64,000 nt of DNA, from the NCBI RefSeq assembly GCF_963678635.1, contig NC_087063.1, positions 76,717,617 through 76,781,616 of the forward strand. The letters are read 5' to 3'. Source of the stretch: Symsagittifera roscoffensis. Lineage: Eukaryota; Xenacoelomorpha; Acoela; Convolutidae. Of this stretch, positions 46,444 to 56,658 are shown one piece after another (within the stretch, counting starts at the first letter, position 1; each line of letters starts with the position of its first letter). Both the position numbers and the translations under genes were made by a program. The notes beneath the pieces are model-generated. The model was not told where the DNA came from, searched no databases, and saw only the letters and a list, made by a program, of their open reading frames with translations.

Positions 46444-47805
46444 TCAATTCTGGAAAAAACTGTCTGCTTTTTTTTCTTGAATTTTTAGGGAAAAAATAAT
46501 CGTCCACAATGATGGCCTGACACGGGCAATTTCTCGGCTCCAACTTGAATGCCAGCTTTCGCAGATATTAGTAGTTCGTAAATTGTACTGCCTGTTGTAT
46601 ACATTCCACATTCCGATATTAATTTTTTTCATCCAAAAGTTCTCGAAATAATTAAAATAAATCGATAATTTTTGGCAAACCAATAGCAAGCGACTGGCTT
46701 CTTGGCTTTGTCTGAATTGACCGTAGTAATTTGCTACAAAATTCTGAAGGACGAACCCCATGGCGAAAACTTTCCGCAAAAAATTTTGAAATTTTTGATC
46801 TTTTTTGTAAGTTTGAGTCAAACCTGGGGCTTGAAATCGACGATAAATGGCCTGGGTATAATGGAAATAGAAACCATGATGGAATGTATAGGGTAAAACT
46901 TCTTGTACCTCTGAATTAAATGCAATCTCTTAGTCCGAAATTATCGCTTCAGAATGAAAAAAAAAACAAGTTTTCAAAGTTTTTTTTTGTAACTTTCGTA
47001 AAATGAATTCGTACTGGCTTTGCTGTTTTCCTTTAATAAGCGCCCAACACACGGGAATTTTTCGCTCTCCAAAAACCGCAAAAAATGTATAATATTGGTC
47101 AAATGGTCGAGGCGCAGTTTTAAATGTACCATCGCAAATAATTTATCCGTTTTCAACAAATTTTCTAAAGCTTTTTTCGTTGCAAAAATTGCTACACCCA
47201 CGTCGGTGTTGAGATCCATCAAAAAATTTTTTCGTTTTTCTGAAATAAAGCCCAGGATCCATTAATTGTAACGCCCAAAATTTTTCGCGCCTTGATGGCA
47301 GACATTTTTTTCTCTCGCGAGATAAACTGCTTTTCATTTTCTGGTATTCAGGGGACAAAAATCACTGTTTTCGGTTGCTGAGATAATTTTTTTGTAAATA
47401 CTTTTCAAGCTTTCTGTTGGGTGTTTTCGAAGTATTCGGAAAGATAATTCTCGAAATTTGTTTTCGGCAATAAATTGATGATCGGGTTCGTGAGAATGAT
47501 ATTCGTCGAAAGAAATTATTAAATTTTTGAAAATTTGTAGTTCATTTGGCTTTGTAATCAGAATCGACAAATCTGTAATAAATACGGCGTTTAGATATTT
47601 TGTTTCTTGTATAACGAAAGCCTTTAAAAATTAAATTTGTTCCAATTCGCCGGCGATCAGGGACAATTTGAAAATTTTCGATATTTCTGCCGTTTTTATA
47701 TTCGGCCAATATTAATATTAAGTCCCTGGAAATGTTTACTTTCTTTGAGATTTTCACGCTTTCTTTCCCATTTTGAATACTGAAATCTGATTGGCTGAAA
47801 AACAC
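46444..47805 (-). pseudogene. FLYWCH-MULE transposase pseudogene, copy 4
   Basis: Read on the minus strand from 47805. A FLYWCH-like segment (LIFKGFRYTRNKISKRRIYY) comes first. Then HSHEPDHQFIAENKFREL, the post-FLYWCH histidine block typical of these transposases, and a MULE core portion (HFLRFLESEKFPCVGRLLK, 47222-46974). The C-terminal part (46821-46444) contains WNVYNRQYNLRTTNICESWH. It is spread over at least five frames, so it is inactive. It is the most complete transposase copy in the window. No terminal repeats of the 16752 family were found beside it, so it may be a different MULE subfamily. Confidence 0.72.
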
Positions 47806-47882
47806 AGGACATTTATAAATGACTGGGCAGATGATACGATAAAAACTAAATCACTTCATAACTTGGTTTTCCTTTATTCTTG

Positions 47883-48735
47883 CTATTTGATATACACGGC
47901 GCAGCAAACGTTGTCTCTTGGCCCAAATTGATTAGATCTGCCCGCGATGGGTATTCGGATACGCATTTGGGCAGCGGTTTCGTTAATTTTCAAACCGCCA
48001 TCGCGATAAATTTTTAGTATCAGTCCTTATCTGTACGCTCGACGTAGTACGCCTACCATATCATTTCTCGCCGTTTGCGCGAGCTCATTTGAAAATCTAT
48101 CACCATCCATTCGTCTTAGCTGTTCTTTGCTCGGACCTGTTATGTTGCGTTTTGCCTGTCCTGCACGTAAACGCTGCAGCATAGCTCTTTCAACTTTTCC
48201 GAGCTAAAAATGAATCTTGCTGAAATTAAAACGGATCATCGTTAAAGCGGATCGTCGTTAATTAAGCAACATAAAAACAACTTTATACATTGGTTTCGTA
48301 TGCTTTTTTCATTTTGTTTTCTATTTGATAGATGTTTGGGACAATGGAACTTTGGCGCGAAGTATCGTCAATGAGTTTTGGACCATTATTTTTTGCGCGA
48401 ATGACCATTTGCCCAATCTTCTGATCCATTTTCCAAATTGACGCGTTTTGCGTGGAGAGTTTTTTCTGTTGCAGCCTCGCGTTCAGCCTCCTGGTCAGAA
48501 GACCTCCTATTTGAGTTGATATCAGTGGAATCCTCGGTTTATTTTTCCCAGTATGATGAATTAATGACAATGAGCTATTGTCATCCTGATCCTCCGCATT
48601 TTCTGCATACGATGCAGTGCTACTTTAACTAATATCTGCCGAGTCACCGTCATTGTTTGTTGTTTCATTTGTCGATGTCGACAACCTAATCTGTTTTACC
48701 ATTTGCCAATTCTGACGTCGTTTTTTCAACTCCAT
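47883..48735 (-). pseudogene. Unrecognised two-exon gene with two internal TAA codons
   Basis: On the minus strand an ATG at 48735 opens a basic protein (MELKKRRQNWQMVKQIRLS). Exon 1 runs to 48289 (donor AAT|GTATAA). An 85-bp intron ends at TTTTTAG (48204). Exon 2 (48203 down) continues in phase with LGKVERAMLQRLRAGQAKR and on to a stop at 47883-47885. Phase, intron size and codon flow support a real gene structure. Two in-frame TAA codons (exon 1 after SADIS; exon 2 at 48027-48029) break it. I do not recognise the family. It lies head-on against the BEL LTR (8 bp away) and upstream of the MULE transposase on the same strand, so it could be a second MULE gene or a host gene. Confidence 0.42.
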
Positions 48736-48743
48736 TGTGTTGG

Positions 48744-49143
48744 GTTTCTCGCCGAAGCATAAAACTTTTCAATAGCGGACCAACTCAGCTTGACGTAGCT
48801 GAGATTTTACTTTCACTTTGATTCAACCAATCATGACTTTATATCAGAGGGAGGGGAACAGCTTATACCTGCTTCATTGTGTGTACCAAGACAATGAAGT
48901 TGAACATCTTTTATTTAAGAAGAAAAGTCTTGCAAATGTCATTATAACTTCAATAGGTTTTTGGCTTGTGCCTGCAGCGATTATTCAATGCTAGCATTAC
49001 AATACAAGACCTCGAAAACGTTGTTTTGCAATATTCTCAATTTTTTTATTCGTTGAGTTTGTGCAATGAGCCCCGATCCGGTCTCAATCTGTCTAAACCA
49101 GAGTCACAAGGCTCACCTAACTGCTGCTTCTTAATGTGGATCA
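48744..49143 (-). repeat. BEL/Pao 3' LTR
   Basis: A 400-bp direct repeat of 53175-53575, starting GTTTCTCGCCGAAGC and ending TTAATGTGGATCA on the plus strand. In element orientation it therefore starts TGATCC. The two LTRs differ at roughly one base in 16-20 by eye. Boundaries are accurate to a few bases; no target duplication was found. Confidence 0.88.
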
Positions 49144-49589
49144 ATTTTATAAGCTGTTCTGAAAATTTCGATATTTAGATATAAAATTACATTACATAAA
49201 GAGGGGATAAATCTCGCGTAGATTAAATCAAACTTTTGAAAATATCTTTGTTGGTTTAAATCAGTTTTTTGGCGGTTATTAATTTCAGTTTCATTTTTCA
49301 TTCCACTATGTTGCTTATTGCAAGCAACATTGCCGCCCACCTTGAATGAGCCAAGTTCATTCAACACTGACTGGGAGTTTCCTTAGTTTTATGCAAGGCC
49401 GGATGTAGCAGCTCCTTACGGGTTTGACTTTCGCTGATCGGCATTGGTTGTTTCTCCCAAGGTAGCCTTCCACAACCCGAGCTAGTGGCCATTGTAAGGG
49501 GGTTGGTTTTCGTACATCAGGAGCGCAACATGACCCACTTCAAAATTTTGTTGCTTTGAAGTCCACTTCCGAGGCTGCAGAGAAGACAA
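49144..49589 (-). other. BEL/Pao 3' internal non-coding region
   Basis: Lies between the integrase remnant and the 3' LTR. No open frame supported; AT-rich near the LTR. Confidence 0.6.
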
Positions 49590-50129
49590 TTACTCCTTGC
49601 TCCATCGCTTCCAAAAAATTCCAATGAGTTTCTGCATGTGTGTCCACCGTTTGCCTGGATGAGTTTCAAACGGCTGGTGTGTCCTTGTCGTCAGTGGGGG
49701 CACTGGTATTGGCAGGTTCTGCATTTCTTTCATAGCTGATGTTAGGGTTCGTAGGTCCAGAACGTCGGTCGAAATCGGGAGCAGTGGTCGTGAGTTCAGG
49801 ATTGCTTCAATGTCGCATAGTAGAGAAGAAAGTTCCTCGTACGTCAAAACATTGTTCCCACTGATCAAAACGTTAATCCTCGCAGATGTGATTTCGCGAA
49901 TTTCACTGCTGATTCCCAAAGTCCACCAAAGTGAGCAGCTCCTTTGGTTTGCTTGATTTGGTTTTTCTGGAATCCGAAGTTCAGAGAGCCAGCTCGGTCC
50001 ATGACACCAGAGTGAAGAGCTTTTCAGCGTCATTGCATCGGGTCCACGAATTGCAGCATCCGCTGGGTTTTCCTCATTTCGTACATGGCGCCAGTTGACT
50101 GTTTTCAAAACCTCCTGTACTTCATGCAC
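49590..50129 (-). pseudogene. BEL/Pao RNase H tail fused to integrase C-terminus (core deleted)
   Basis: The frame begins with the RNase H-linker block (RHVRNEENPADAAIRG, SSSLWCHGPSWL) typical of Pao elements. It then jumps within about 40 residues to the integrase C-terminal block (LTYEELSSLLCDIEAILNSR, then RW..MQKLIGIFWKRW). The integrase zinc-binding and DDE core, normally some 250 residues, are missing. An in-frame deletion is the simplest reading. Confidence 0.8.
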
Positions 50130-50420
50130 TCGGTTGCGAACAAAAGTGTTTCAGAGGTTTGGGGTCTCGTTGATTCAGCAAAGTACAATCGTGGCATGTG
50201 TCCATCCGAAAACTTCCTTCGGATTCCGTCCTATCTTTTGAAGTGCTTTCCTCGTATGGTCCAGCAACTTGCATCTTAGCATAGCTGCACACAATTCCAT
50301 TTTGGGGATCGTCAAAGGTTTCGAAGGTGTCACTCTTGATTTAGCCACAAAAATATTGGTTGATTTTGTCTTTGTGTTCCTGACGTAGATGCAACTGGCG
50401 TATGCGGGTTCTGATGTGTC

Positions 50421-51574
50421 TTAAAACAAATGAAGCTCAAAACTGTCCTCCAGAACATGTCTCGCTATGTCAAACTTCTCCACATTGTGAACTTTAGTCC
50501 TCCACCTTAGAAACGTCTCTTTGAATAGATCGTGGGCTACTTTGAATACGACGACATTGTTAGTCGGAAGCCACTTGATTCCTAATGCTTTCACATAGTA
50601 GTCGTTTGCTGAGAACTCTTGTTCGTTTTCGCGCAATTCACTGGGCAAAGATTCCATGACTTCTGCCGAGCTGCTTACAATTTTTCGCAGAGGAAACTGT
50701 CTCGTTGCTAGCTGACATCTAACGTCATTGATCAGCTTCTTTGCGAGGGATATGTCATCTGCGCCAGTCAACCAATCTTCGACGTAGAAGTTTTGACTGA
50801 TTGTTTCTTCGACAGATTCTGAGTGATCGTACAGAGTGATAGCAACTGTAAGCAATTTCATATGTCACCCGGGTCATCCTGTATGTTTTTATCAGTTCCT
50901 CGGGCACATCTCTCCACAGAATTCGATGGTAGTCCTTATCCTCCTTGTTAAGAGCCACTTGACGATACATCTTTGCAATGTCTCCGGTGATTCCGATGGG
51001 GTAGCATCGGAACCTTAGCAGATGATCAAGCAAATCGTCTTGAAGCTTGGGGCCAACCATCAGTGAATCGTTCAGCAAAATTCGGATACTAGTTAGAGCA
51101 CTAGCGTCAAAGACAACTCGTAGCTCTTTTTTGTTGTACTATCCTTCAGAACGCAGTTGTGGGGTAAATAATAGCTTCTTTTCTCTGACATTGCGAGCTC
51201 ATCTGGTGTTACAACTTCTAGGTGACCCATGTCTCGGAACCATGGTGAAGTCTCGGTACTGAGTGTATAAAACCACATCCTGCTTAAGTTCGCGTTCCAG
51301 ACTGAAGAATAGTTTGAGTGCACTCGCCGAGGGTTCCAACATTTGTCTTGAATGACAAACTAACATAGTAGCGACCATCTGGCTCAGTTATGGTTGTTTT
51401 GTCGAATTGATCTTCAACAAATTGTTCTTCCTTCGATCGAGGGCTTCTGTTCAAAGGCAAGTCCTCAACTGTCCAAAAGCGACTAAAGTCCAGATCAGAC
51501 TCCTGACTGACGAAGTTTGTTTGCAAAACTCTATCAGCATTGCGCTTGCTTTGTAACTGTACTGAACCACTCAC
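50421..51574 (-). pseudogene. BEL/Pao reverse transcriptase, frameshifted
   Basis: Spread over overlapping frames 51574-51284, 51323-51093, 51078-50755 and 50861-50421. Recognisable blocks are MVGPKLQDDLLDHLLRFRC, DIAKMYRQVALNKEDKDYHR and ILWRDVPEEL. The catalytic box reads FYVEDWLTGADD: the first Asp of the usual YVDD is Glu (codon at 50778-50780). The frame breaks and this substitution imply no activity. Confidence 0.85.
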
Positions 51575-51855
51575 AATCCAGCCAAAGATTTATTCATCCA
51601 AGGTGAGAGATCCTTCTTGTATCCGTTTACCAGTGGTGAGCTCGGTTGCCAATTCAGCACCACATAGAAGATCAATCCTTCCTCTTTTTTAGAAACCTGG
51701 ATCCGCCAGTGCATATCGAGATGGAAGGTTATGCTGGCGTACATCCACATCGTCTCCTGATAGATCTGATGTGACTTGGGGCATGATGAAGAAGTCTGCT
51801 CGCACTGTGTCTTCTCCGGGCAATGACAAAGTTACCGGAGCAAGACCTCTCGTTT

Positions 51856-52470
51856 CTAATGGGGGGGGGCAGATCCAGCTGGTTTCACTGTTTGGTTGAC
51901 TGATTTACGAGGCAAACCATGCCGTCGTACGAAGCTTTCACTGACGAAGTTAAACTGTGATCCATTGTCTATCAAGGCACGGCGAATGATTTCCTGTCTG
52001 TGATGGTTGAACAGCGGTATCCTGCAAGTTCCAAGTAGCGCGGGCCGTTCTGTCTGGTTACGTAGCACTAATTACAGTACACAGGTTGTTTCCACTCGTA
52101 TGACAATCGTTTACAGTCTTTGTCTCAGTTGTAATCGGTTGTTCCCTGCGCTGATTGTCCACGTGAAGAAGAGAATGGTGTCTTTTTCCACACTGCTTAC
52201 AATTGTGCGTGCTCGCGCATTTTTTTACCATATGCCCTGGGCGCAAACAATTAAAGCACATTCGTTTGGAAGTCACTTCCCTTTTCGTGTATGTACTTTC
52301 AATTTCTTGAACTCGTTACATGCTATTACAGTATGAAGTGCTCCACAAAACACACATTGCTCGTCCACAGTTGTTGCTCCATACGATTGCCTTCGGTCCA
52401 TTTTACTTTGGACATCAGCATGTGCTTCAATTGGAATCGTTGGTTTCTGTAAACTGATTGATGACTTCAC
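51856..52470 (-). pseudogene. BEL/Pao zinc knuckles and protease
   Basis: Frames 52470-52273 (CVFCGALHTVIAC), 52276-52058 (CFNCLRPGHMVKKC, then CKQCGKRHHSLLH) and 52068-51856 give the nucleocapsid and the DUF1758-type aspartic protease. The protease active-site turn reads ALIDNGSQ, where D-S/T-G is expected, so its second residue is substituted (codon 51964-51966). Confidence 0.8.
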
Positions 52471-52554
52471 TGCTTCTACTGCCCTCGCTCGCGCTCCAAT
52501 GAAATCGTCAAGCTCGTGTAGTTTCTGGAGCTCTACGCCTGAGTTGTAAAGCTG

Positions 52555-53113
52555 CTATTGCTTCTGGCTTTCCGGGTCCAGTTTCTGCTCAATCACATGA
52601 ACCAGCCTCGGATCCCAGTCTTGAGTGTTACAGCCTTGCACTTCTGATGCAGCCACGTTTTCACGAAAACACTCCAAAAGCTTCCTAAGGCTTGTTCCAT
52701 CTTTGGTTTTCAAAATCGGGTAGTTCAACTCAGCACTGAGATGCATGCTTACAATGAACCTCTTGTTGTCGAATCGGTCCTTTAGAGTCCTCCTTGCAAG
52801 TTCGTACTTCACGTCTGTTATTGCTACATTCTTGACAACATCGTGTGCTTCTCCTCGAAGTGAAGTTTTGAGGTAGTTCAACTTCTCAGCTTTTTTGAGG
52901 TTTGGGTTTCCATGTACTGCAGAATCGAACTGATCGATGAAGCTCGACCATGTCGAACTGATCGTGTAGTCCATGTTGCACGCTCACAACAGCTGGTTGA
53001 TCGCTCTGCTCGTTCGCATTGCTCTGACCTGGTTGCTCATTCGCAACTGATCGTACATCGCCTGGCTCGTTCCCGAAGCTTCGTAGATCGTACTGGTCGT
53101 TGTTGTCACTCAT
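52555..53113 (-). pseudogene. BEL/Pao gag (DUF1759-like)
   Basis: Two overlapping frames. 53113-52886 holds the acidic, glutamine/asparagine-rich N-terminus. 52974-52555 holds the capsid-like domain with WSSFIDQFDSAVHGNPNL, KLNYLKTSLRGEA and LERLLECFREN-type helices, characteristic of Pao/BEL gag. A frame change near 52900 separates them. Confidence 0.85.
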
Positions 53114-53174
53114 AGTTCGTGGTTAATGGTTAGTGCTTCTTGGTTCGTTTTGTTTGGGTCGACGCGGACCAATA

Positions 53175-53575
53175 GTTTCTCGCCGAAGCCTAAAATTTGA
53201 CGTTGCGTACCAACTCAGCTTGACGTTGCTGAGATTTTACTTCCACTTTGATTCAACCAATCATATGACTTCATATCAGAGGGAGGGGAACAGCTTATAC
53301 CTGCTTCATTGTGTGTACCAAGACAATGAAGTTGAACATCTTTTATTTAAGAAGAAAAGTCTTGCAAATGTCAATGTAACTTCAATAGGTTTTTGGCTTG
53401 TGCCTGCAGCGAGTATTCAATGCTAGCATTACAATACAAGACCTCTAAAACGTTGTATTGCAATATTCGCAATTTTTTTACTCGTTGAGTTTGTGCAATG
53501 AGCCCCGATCCGGTCTCAATCTGTCTAAACCAGAGTCACAAGGCTCACCCAACTGCTGCTTCTTAATGTGGATCA
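53175..53575 (-). repeat. BEL/Pao 5' LTR
   Basis: Partner of 48744-49143. AGAGGGAGGGGAACAGCTTA and the TTCTTAATGTGGATCA end are shared. Its divergence from the other LTR is moderate, so the insertion is not brand new. Confidence 0.88.
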
Positions 53576-54967
53576 ATAATTTTATAATATATATGATAAA
53601 TTCTGGCAGGGGTTCAGAACCAGAGACTCAATAAGCACGCCTACCTAATCTCTTTTTTTTCAGTTGGACAAGTGAACGAACTCTGCTTTTCAAATTATCA
53701 CAGGAATGTATGTCATCTTAATGAATGTAAAAACAAAGGATAATTTTTTTGTCATTTTTCCAAGGAGTAAAATTTACTGGCAATGAACTGTGTTTTATCA
53801 TCCTCAATTACAAGCGGCTTGATGACACAGAAGTTGGCCGATAATTTTCCGCTACCCTATCGTTTTGTTTTTTATCGGTGTTATGTACGCTTTCTTCAGC
53901 TCTTTTTGGAAATTATTTGACTTAATGCCTTCCTTTATTACGAACTGTAGGTGTTTACCCGTTGAAAGTTCTGAACACTTGATGCTCCATGATGAATGTT
54001 CATAGGATCAGTAGCTTTTTTTATTTTGTAATTATCATTTGACACTAATAGTTTTTTTGGTTATTGCCCTGATTCTATATTTTTTAACAGGGAAAACAGG
54101 TAAACCTGACCACTGAACAAACTCTGCGTTGTATTTACCAAGTTCTGCGAATGCTCGATTTAAAGCAGTTGCTGTACCACATTGATTAGTTAGTCGTTCG
54201 CCTGAAAGAGAAAATAAAGATTTTATTTATGTGTGGGTGTTACATTTTCCTTAAGAAAGGGTCATTGTTGTTACTGTCATTTCCATCAAAAAAGCGCCCA
54301 TTATAAATGTTTTTGGAAATTTAAAGAGCTGAAAGGGAATTTATTTTTTTCTTTAAAGTTCGAAAGTTAAAATTTTTTCAACAAAGTAAGTGATTTTTTT
54401 TCTGTTTACTTGCGTTTATTACTCTTTTCCAATCTTCGATTGGCTATGTTCTTTTTTAGTTGTGTCTAGCTGGCTTTTTAAGGCGTTAGTCTAAGCATAT
54501 GTTTACATTTGGGAAAGAGGGGTACAAAACTGTAAGGGTGTACTGTTTAAATAGGGATTTGTGTTGAAATATCTTTCAGCAAAGAGATTTTTTCTCAAAA
54601 TTATATAAGGTTCCGGGTTGAAATTAAATCAGAAGAAGTCAAAATGGCCGTCTTATCCTTATTTGAAGATAATATCTTGATGGAATTTTCTATATATGCC
54701 CCTTTTTTAATGCATTGAATTAAGGGTGGTCACTTGCATTGATATAATCACTATCTTTCTGATATCTCTGTGCTGTATTTTGCCTCTAAATTATCATTTC
54801 ACATTTTTATTGAATTCTTTTCCGGTGATTGAAGTTTTGTGAATTCCATTCTGCTAGATCTGGTTTGCGAATTGTTAGTGCAATGGTTAATTTTTTGTTG
54901 ATGATCTAGTTTTTAAGGTAGATAGAATGTTCAATGGAAACCGGCTGTTCTTCCTTCCTCCAAATTA
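53576..54967. other. Intergenic
   Basis: No gene recognised. It ends in a strong polypyrimidine tract (TTCTTCCTTCCTCCAAATTAG, AG at 54967-54968) that precedes the small membrane-protein gene. Confidence 0.5.
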
Positions 54968-54995
54968 GTCATCGTTGTTGAGAAGGTATCTTGAA

Positions 54996-55887
54996 ATGTG
55001 GACCAGAATCAAATCGGTGCTGTACACTTATAGGATGTCGATATCAATGGGCGCACTCATTGGAGCTGTGCATATTGCATGGATGGAATTACAATTGTCT
55101 GAGGTGTTTAAAAGGTCAGTTTTTCATTTTTTTATCGATGAATATTTATGATGATTATTCTAATCATCAATAGCCGTTTTTTTGCTATTGATGATTAAAA
55201 TAATTTTTGAGTTATCTTCCTTACATCTTCCTTAGTAAATGTTCGATTATCTACATTTATGTTTATTTTTAACTGTACACATCTACCGTAATTTAAACAG
55301 AAATGGGAAGTTAGTGAGTTATGGAAGTTTTGGAAAAGTGCGATTTAAAGACGCAAAACGGTATTTAAAGCGTGATGTAAATGATTGTTATTCTAAACGA
55401 TAGTCTCGAAATCTTATCGCAAACAACTCTGAGCAGAAGTTGGATCAAAAAGTACAAAATTTAAAACAAAGTTTTTCAGTATGGATAAAAAATGTGGTGG
55501 GGAAATGGAAAATATAGGGAAAAAAGAAAAAGTGCAACCACCAGCAAAAAAAAAAGGTTTGGTCATAATTATTTTTTCAACATAAAACAATAAATTAAAA
55601 TTTTTCTTGCGAATATTTTCTAAACACATCGAACGAAGACCACAAATATTTTCTATTCCCACCAAATTTTCTTCAGAGAACCGTCTTAAATAACCCATTA
55701 TCAAACTTGTTGCTATTCTTCTTTTTTTTTGGTTCTTAGAGCCCCTCTTCCTGAGAGAGGACCATCTGTGAACAACCAAGGAGCCACAAAGGAGGAAGTA
55801 GACTACATAGAGAGACAGCTGGGATTATCAACCTACATCTCACTTGCCAATGCAGAACCCAAATCCACCCAGGGCAAATCTAAATGA
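54996..55887 (+). CDS. Small single-pass membrane protein (2 exons), possibly SMIM12-like
   Basis: Exons 54996-55114 and 55740-55887 (AAAAG|GTCAGT donor; GGTTCTTAG acceptor; Arg codon split 2+1) give 88 residues. The start is MWTRIKSVLYTYR. A hydrophobic segment of about 18 residues at positions 15-33 (MSISMGALIGAVHIAW) follows, then a polar tail with charged helix EEVDYIERQLG. The length, the MW start, one TM near the N-terminus and the charged C-terminal helix resemble the SMIM12 family, but identity is weak. Base composition is richer in GC than its flanks, and both splice sites are good. AATAAA at 55965-55970 lies 78 bp after the stop. Function unknown. Confidence 0.72.
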
Positions 55888-55950
55888 AAATGGAAGGAAA
55901 CGAATTTTCGGAACAGTTAGCTCGTTGAGGAATGATGATCCGGTTTAGAT

Positions 55951-55979
55951 AGATGGCGATTAAGAATAAATCGCCATCT
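55951..55979 (+). terminator. Perfect 11-bp hairpin enclosing AATAAA
   Basis: AGATGGCGATT pairs perfectly with AATCGCCATCT around a 7-nt loop. The AATAAA hexamer (55965-55970) spans the loop and first stem pairs. It is the likely 3' end of the small membrane-protein transcript. Confidence 0.6.
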
Positions 55980-56275
55980 TGCTGGTGGTTTCCATTCTGC
56001 TTGTCAGTCAAGTTTTTGACGGAGTTTATCTTGAATAAGTTGTTTTATTTGCACATATAAAATTTACTATTTTCGAATGAATTCTCTTGTATTCGCATCT
56101 AAAATTTTGACCAGAAAGTTTTGCTGCATAGTTTGCGTTCATTGAGAATTGGTTTTTTTCCTTCAAACAATCATTAAATTACTGCTTGAATTGTTTGCGA
56201 AATGGTCATCGACATGGAGTTGTTTCTTTAGTTTTCTTACGACATGGAGTACTTTCTAAAGTTTACACTTGCGAT

Positions 56276-56658
56276 CAGTAGCGGATTTAGGAAGGGGGGA
56301 CGCCCCCCTGAGGGATCCCCCTTGTATTATTTTGAGATATCAATTTTTGACTTACTGACCCAAAAGATTTTGTAGAGGCGACTTTGGCGCCAATATACAC
56401 TAATTTTAAGGGGGAAGCGCGCCGAAAAACCGCGATTGTTCTAAATTTTCCAAAAAGTGCTCAAAAACTGTGTTTTGTGGCCTGTGTTTTCAAAATTGCC
56501 TGGGACGTAGAAAATTTGGTAAAAACAGGGTCTATCTAAAATTTTGGAGAGTTCGCAAAATTAATAAGGTCGAATTAATAAAAATCAATAAGGTTGGTGA
56601 AGATTACGAACATTTTTTGAAAATCCGCCTCCTCGAAAAAATTGTGGATCCGCCATTG
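56276..56658. mobile_element. hAT-type MITE, copy 1
   Basis: Inverted ends CAGTAGCGGATTTAGG on the left and, read inward on the right, CAATGGCGGATCCACAA. This is the common hAT GGCGGATCCA-type end. Flanks CTTGCGAT (56268-56275) and CTTGCAAT (56659-56666) match at 7 of 8 bases, as for a target duplication. No coding sequence. Confidence 0.75.

Larger units (their letters stand above)
48744..53575 (-). mobile_element. BEL/Pao LTR retrotransposon, defective
   Basis: A 4.8-kb element on the minus strand bounded by two 400-bp LTRs. In transcription order: LTR (53575-53175), gag with DUF1759-type domain, CCHC knuckles, aspartic protease, reverse transcriptase, RNase H tail and integrase C-terminal piece (to 49590), then LTR. 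TGGTCCGCGTC follows the 5' LTR by 3-4 bp and may be the primer-binding site. Frameshifts, catalytic substitutions and a deletion of the integrase core make it non-autonomous. Confidence 0.93.

Noticed and set aside
47883-48735. Reassignment of TAA as a sense codon, suggested by two in-frame TAA in the unrecognised gene
   Set aside because: POC1 ends at a TAA in the expected place, so TAA is a stop in this genome; nonsense mutation is simpler.
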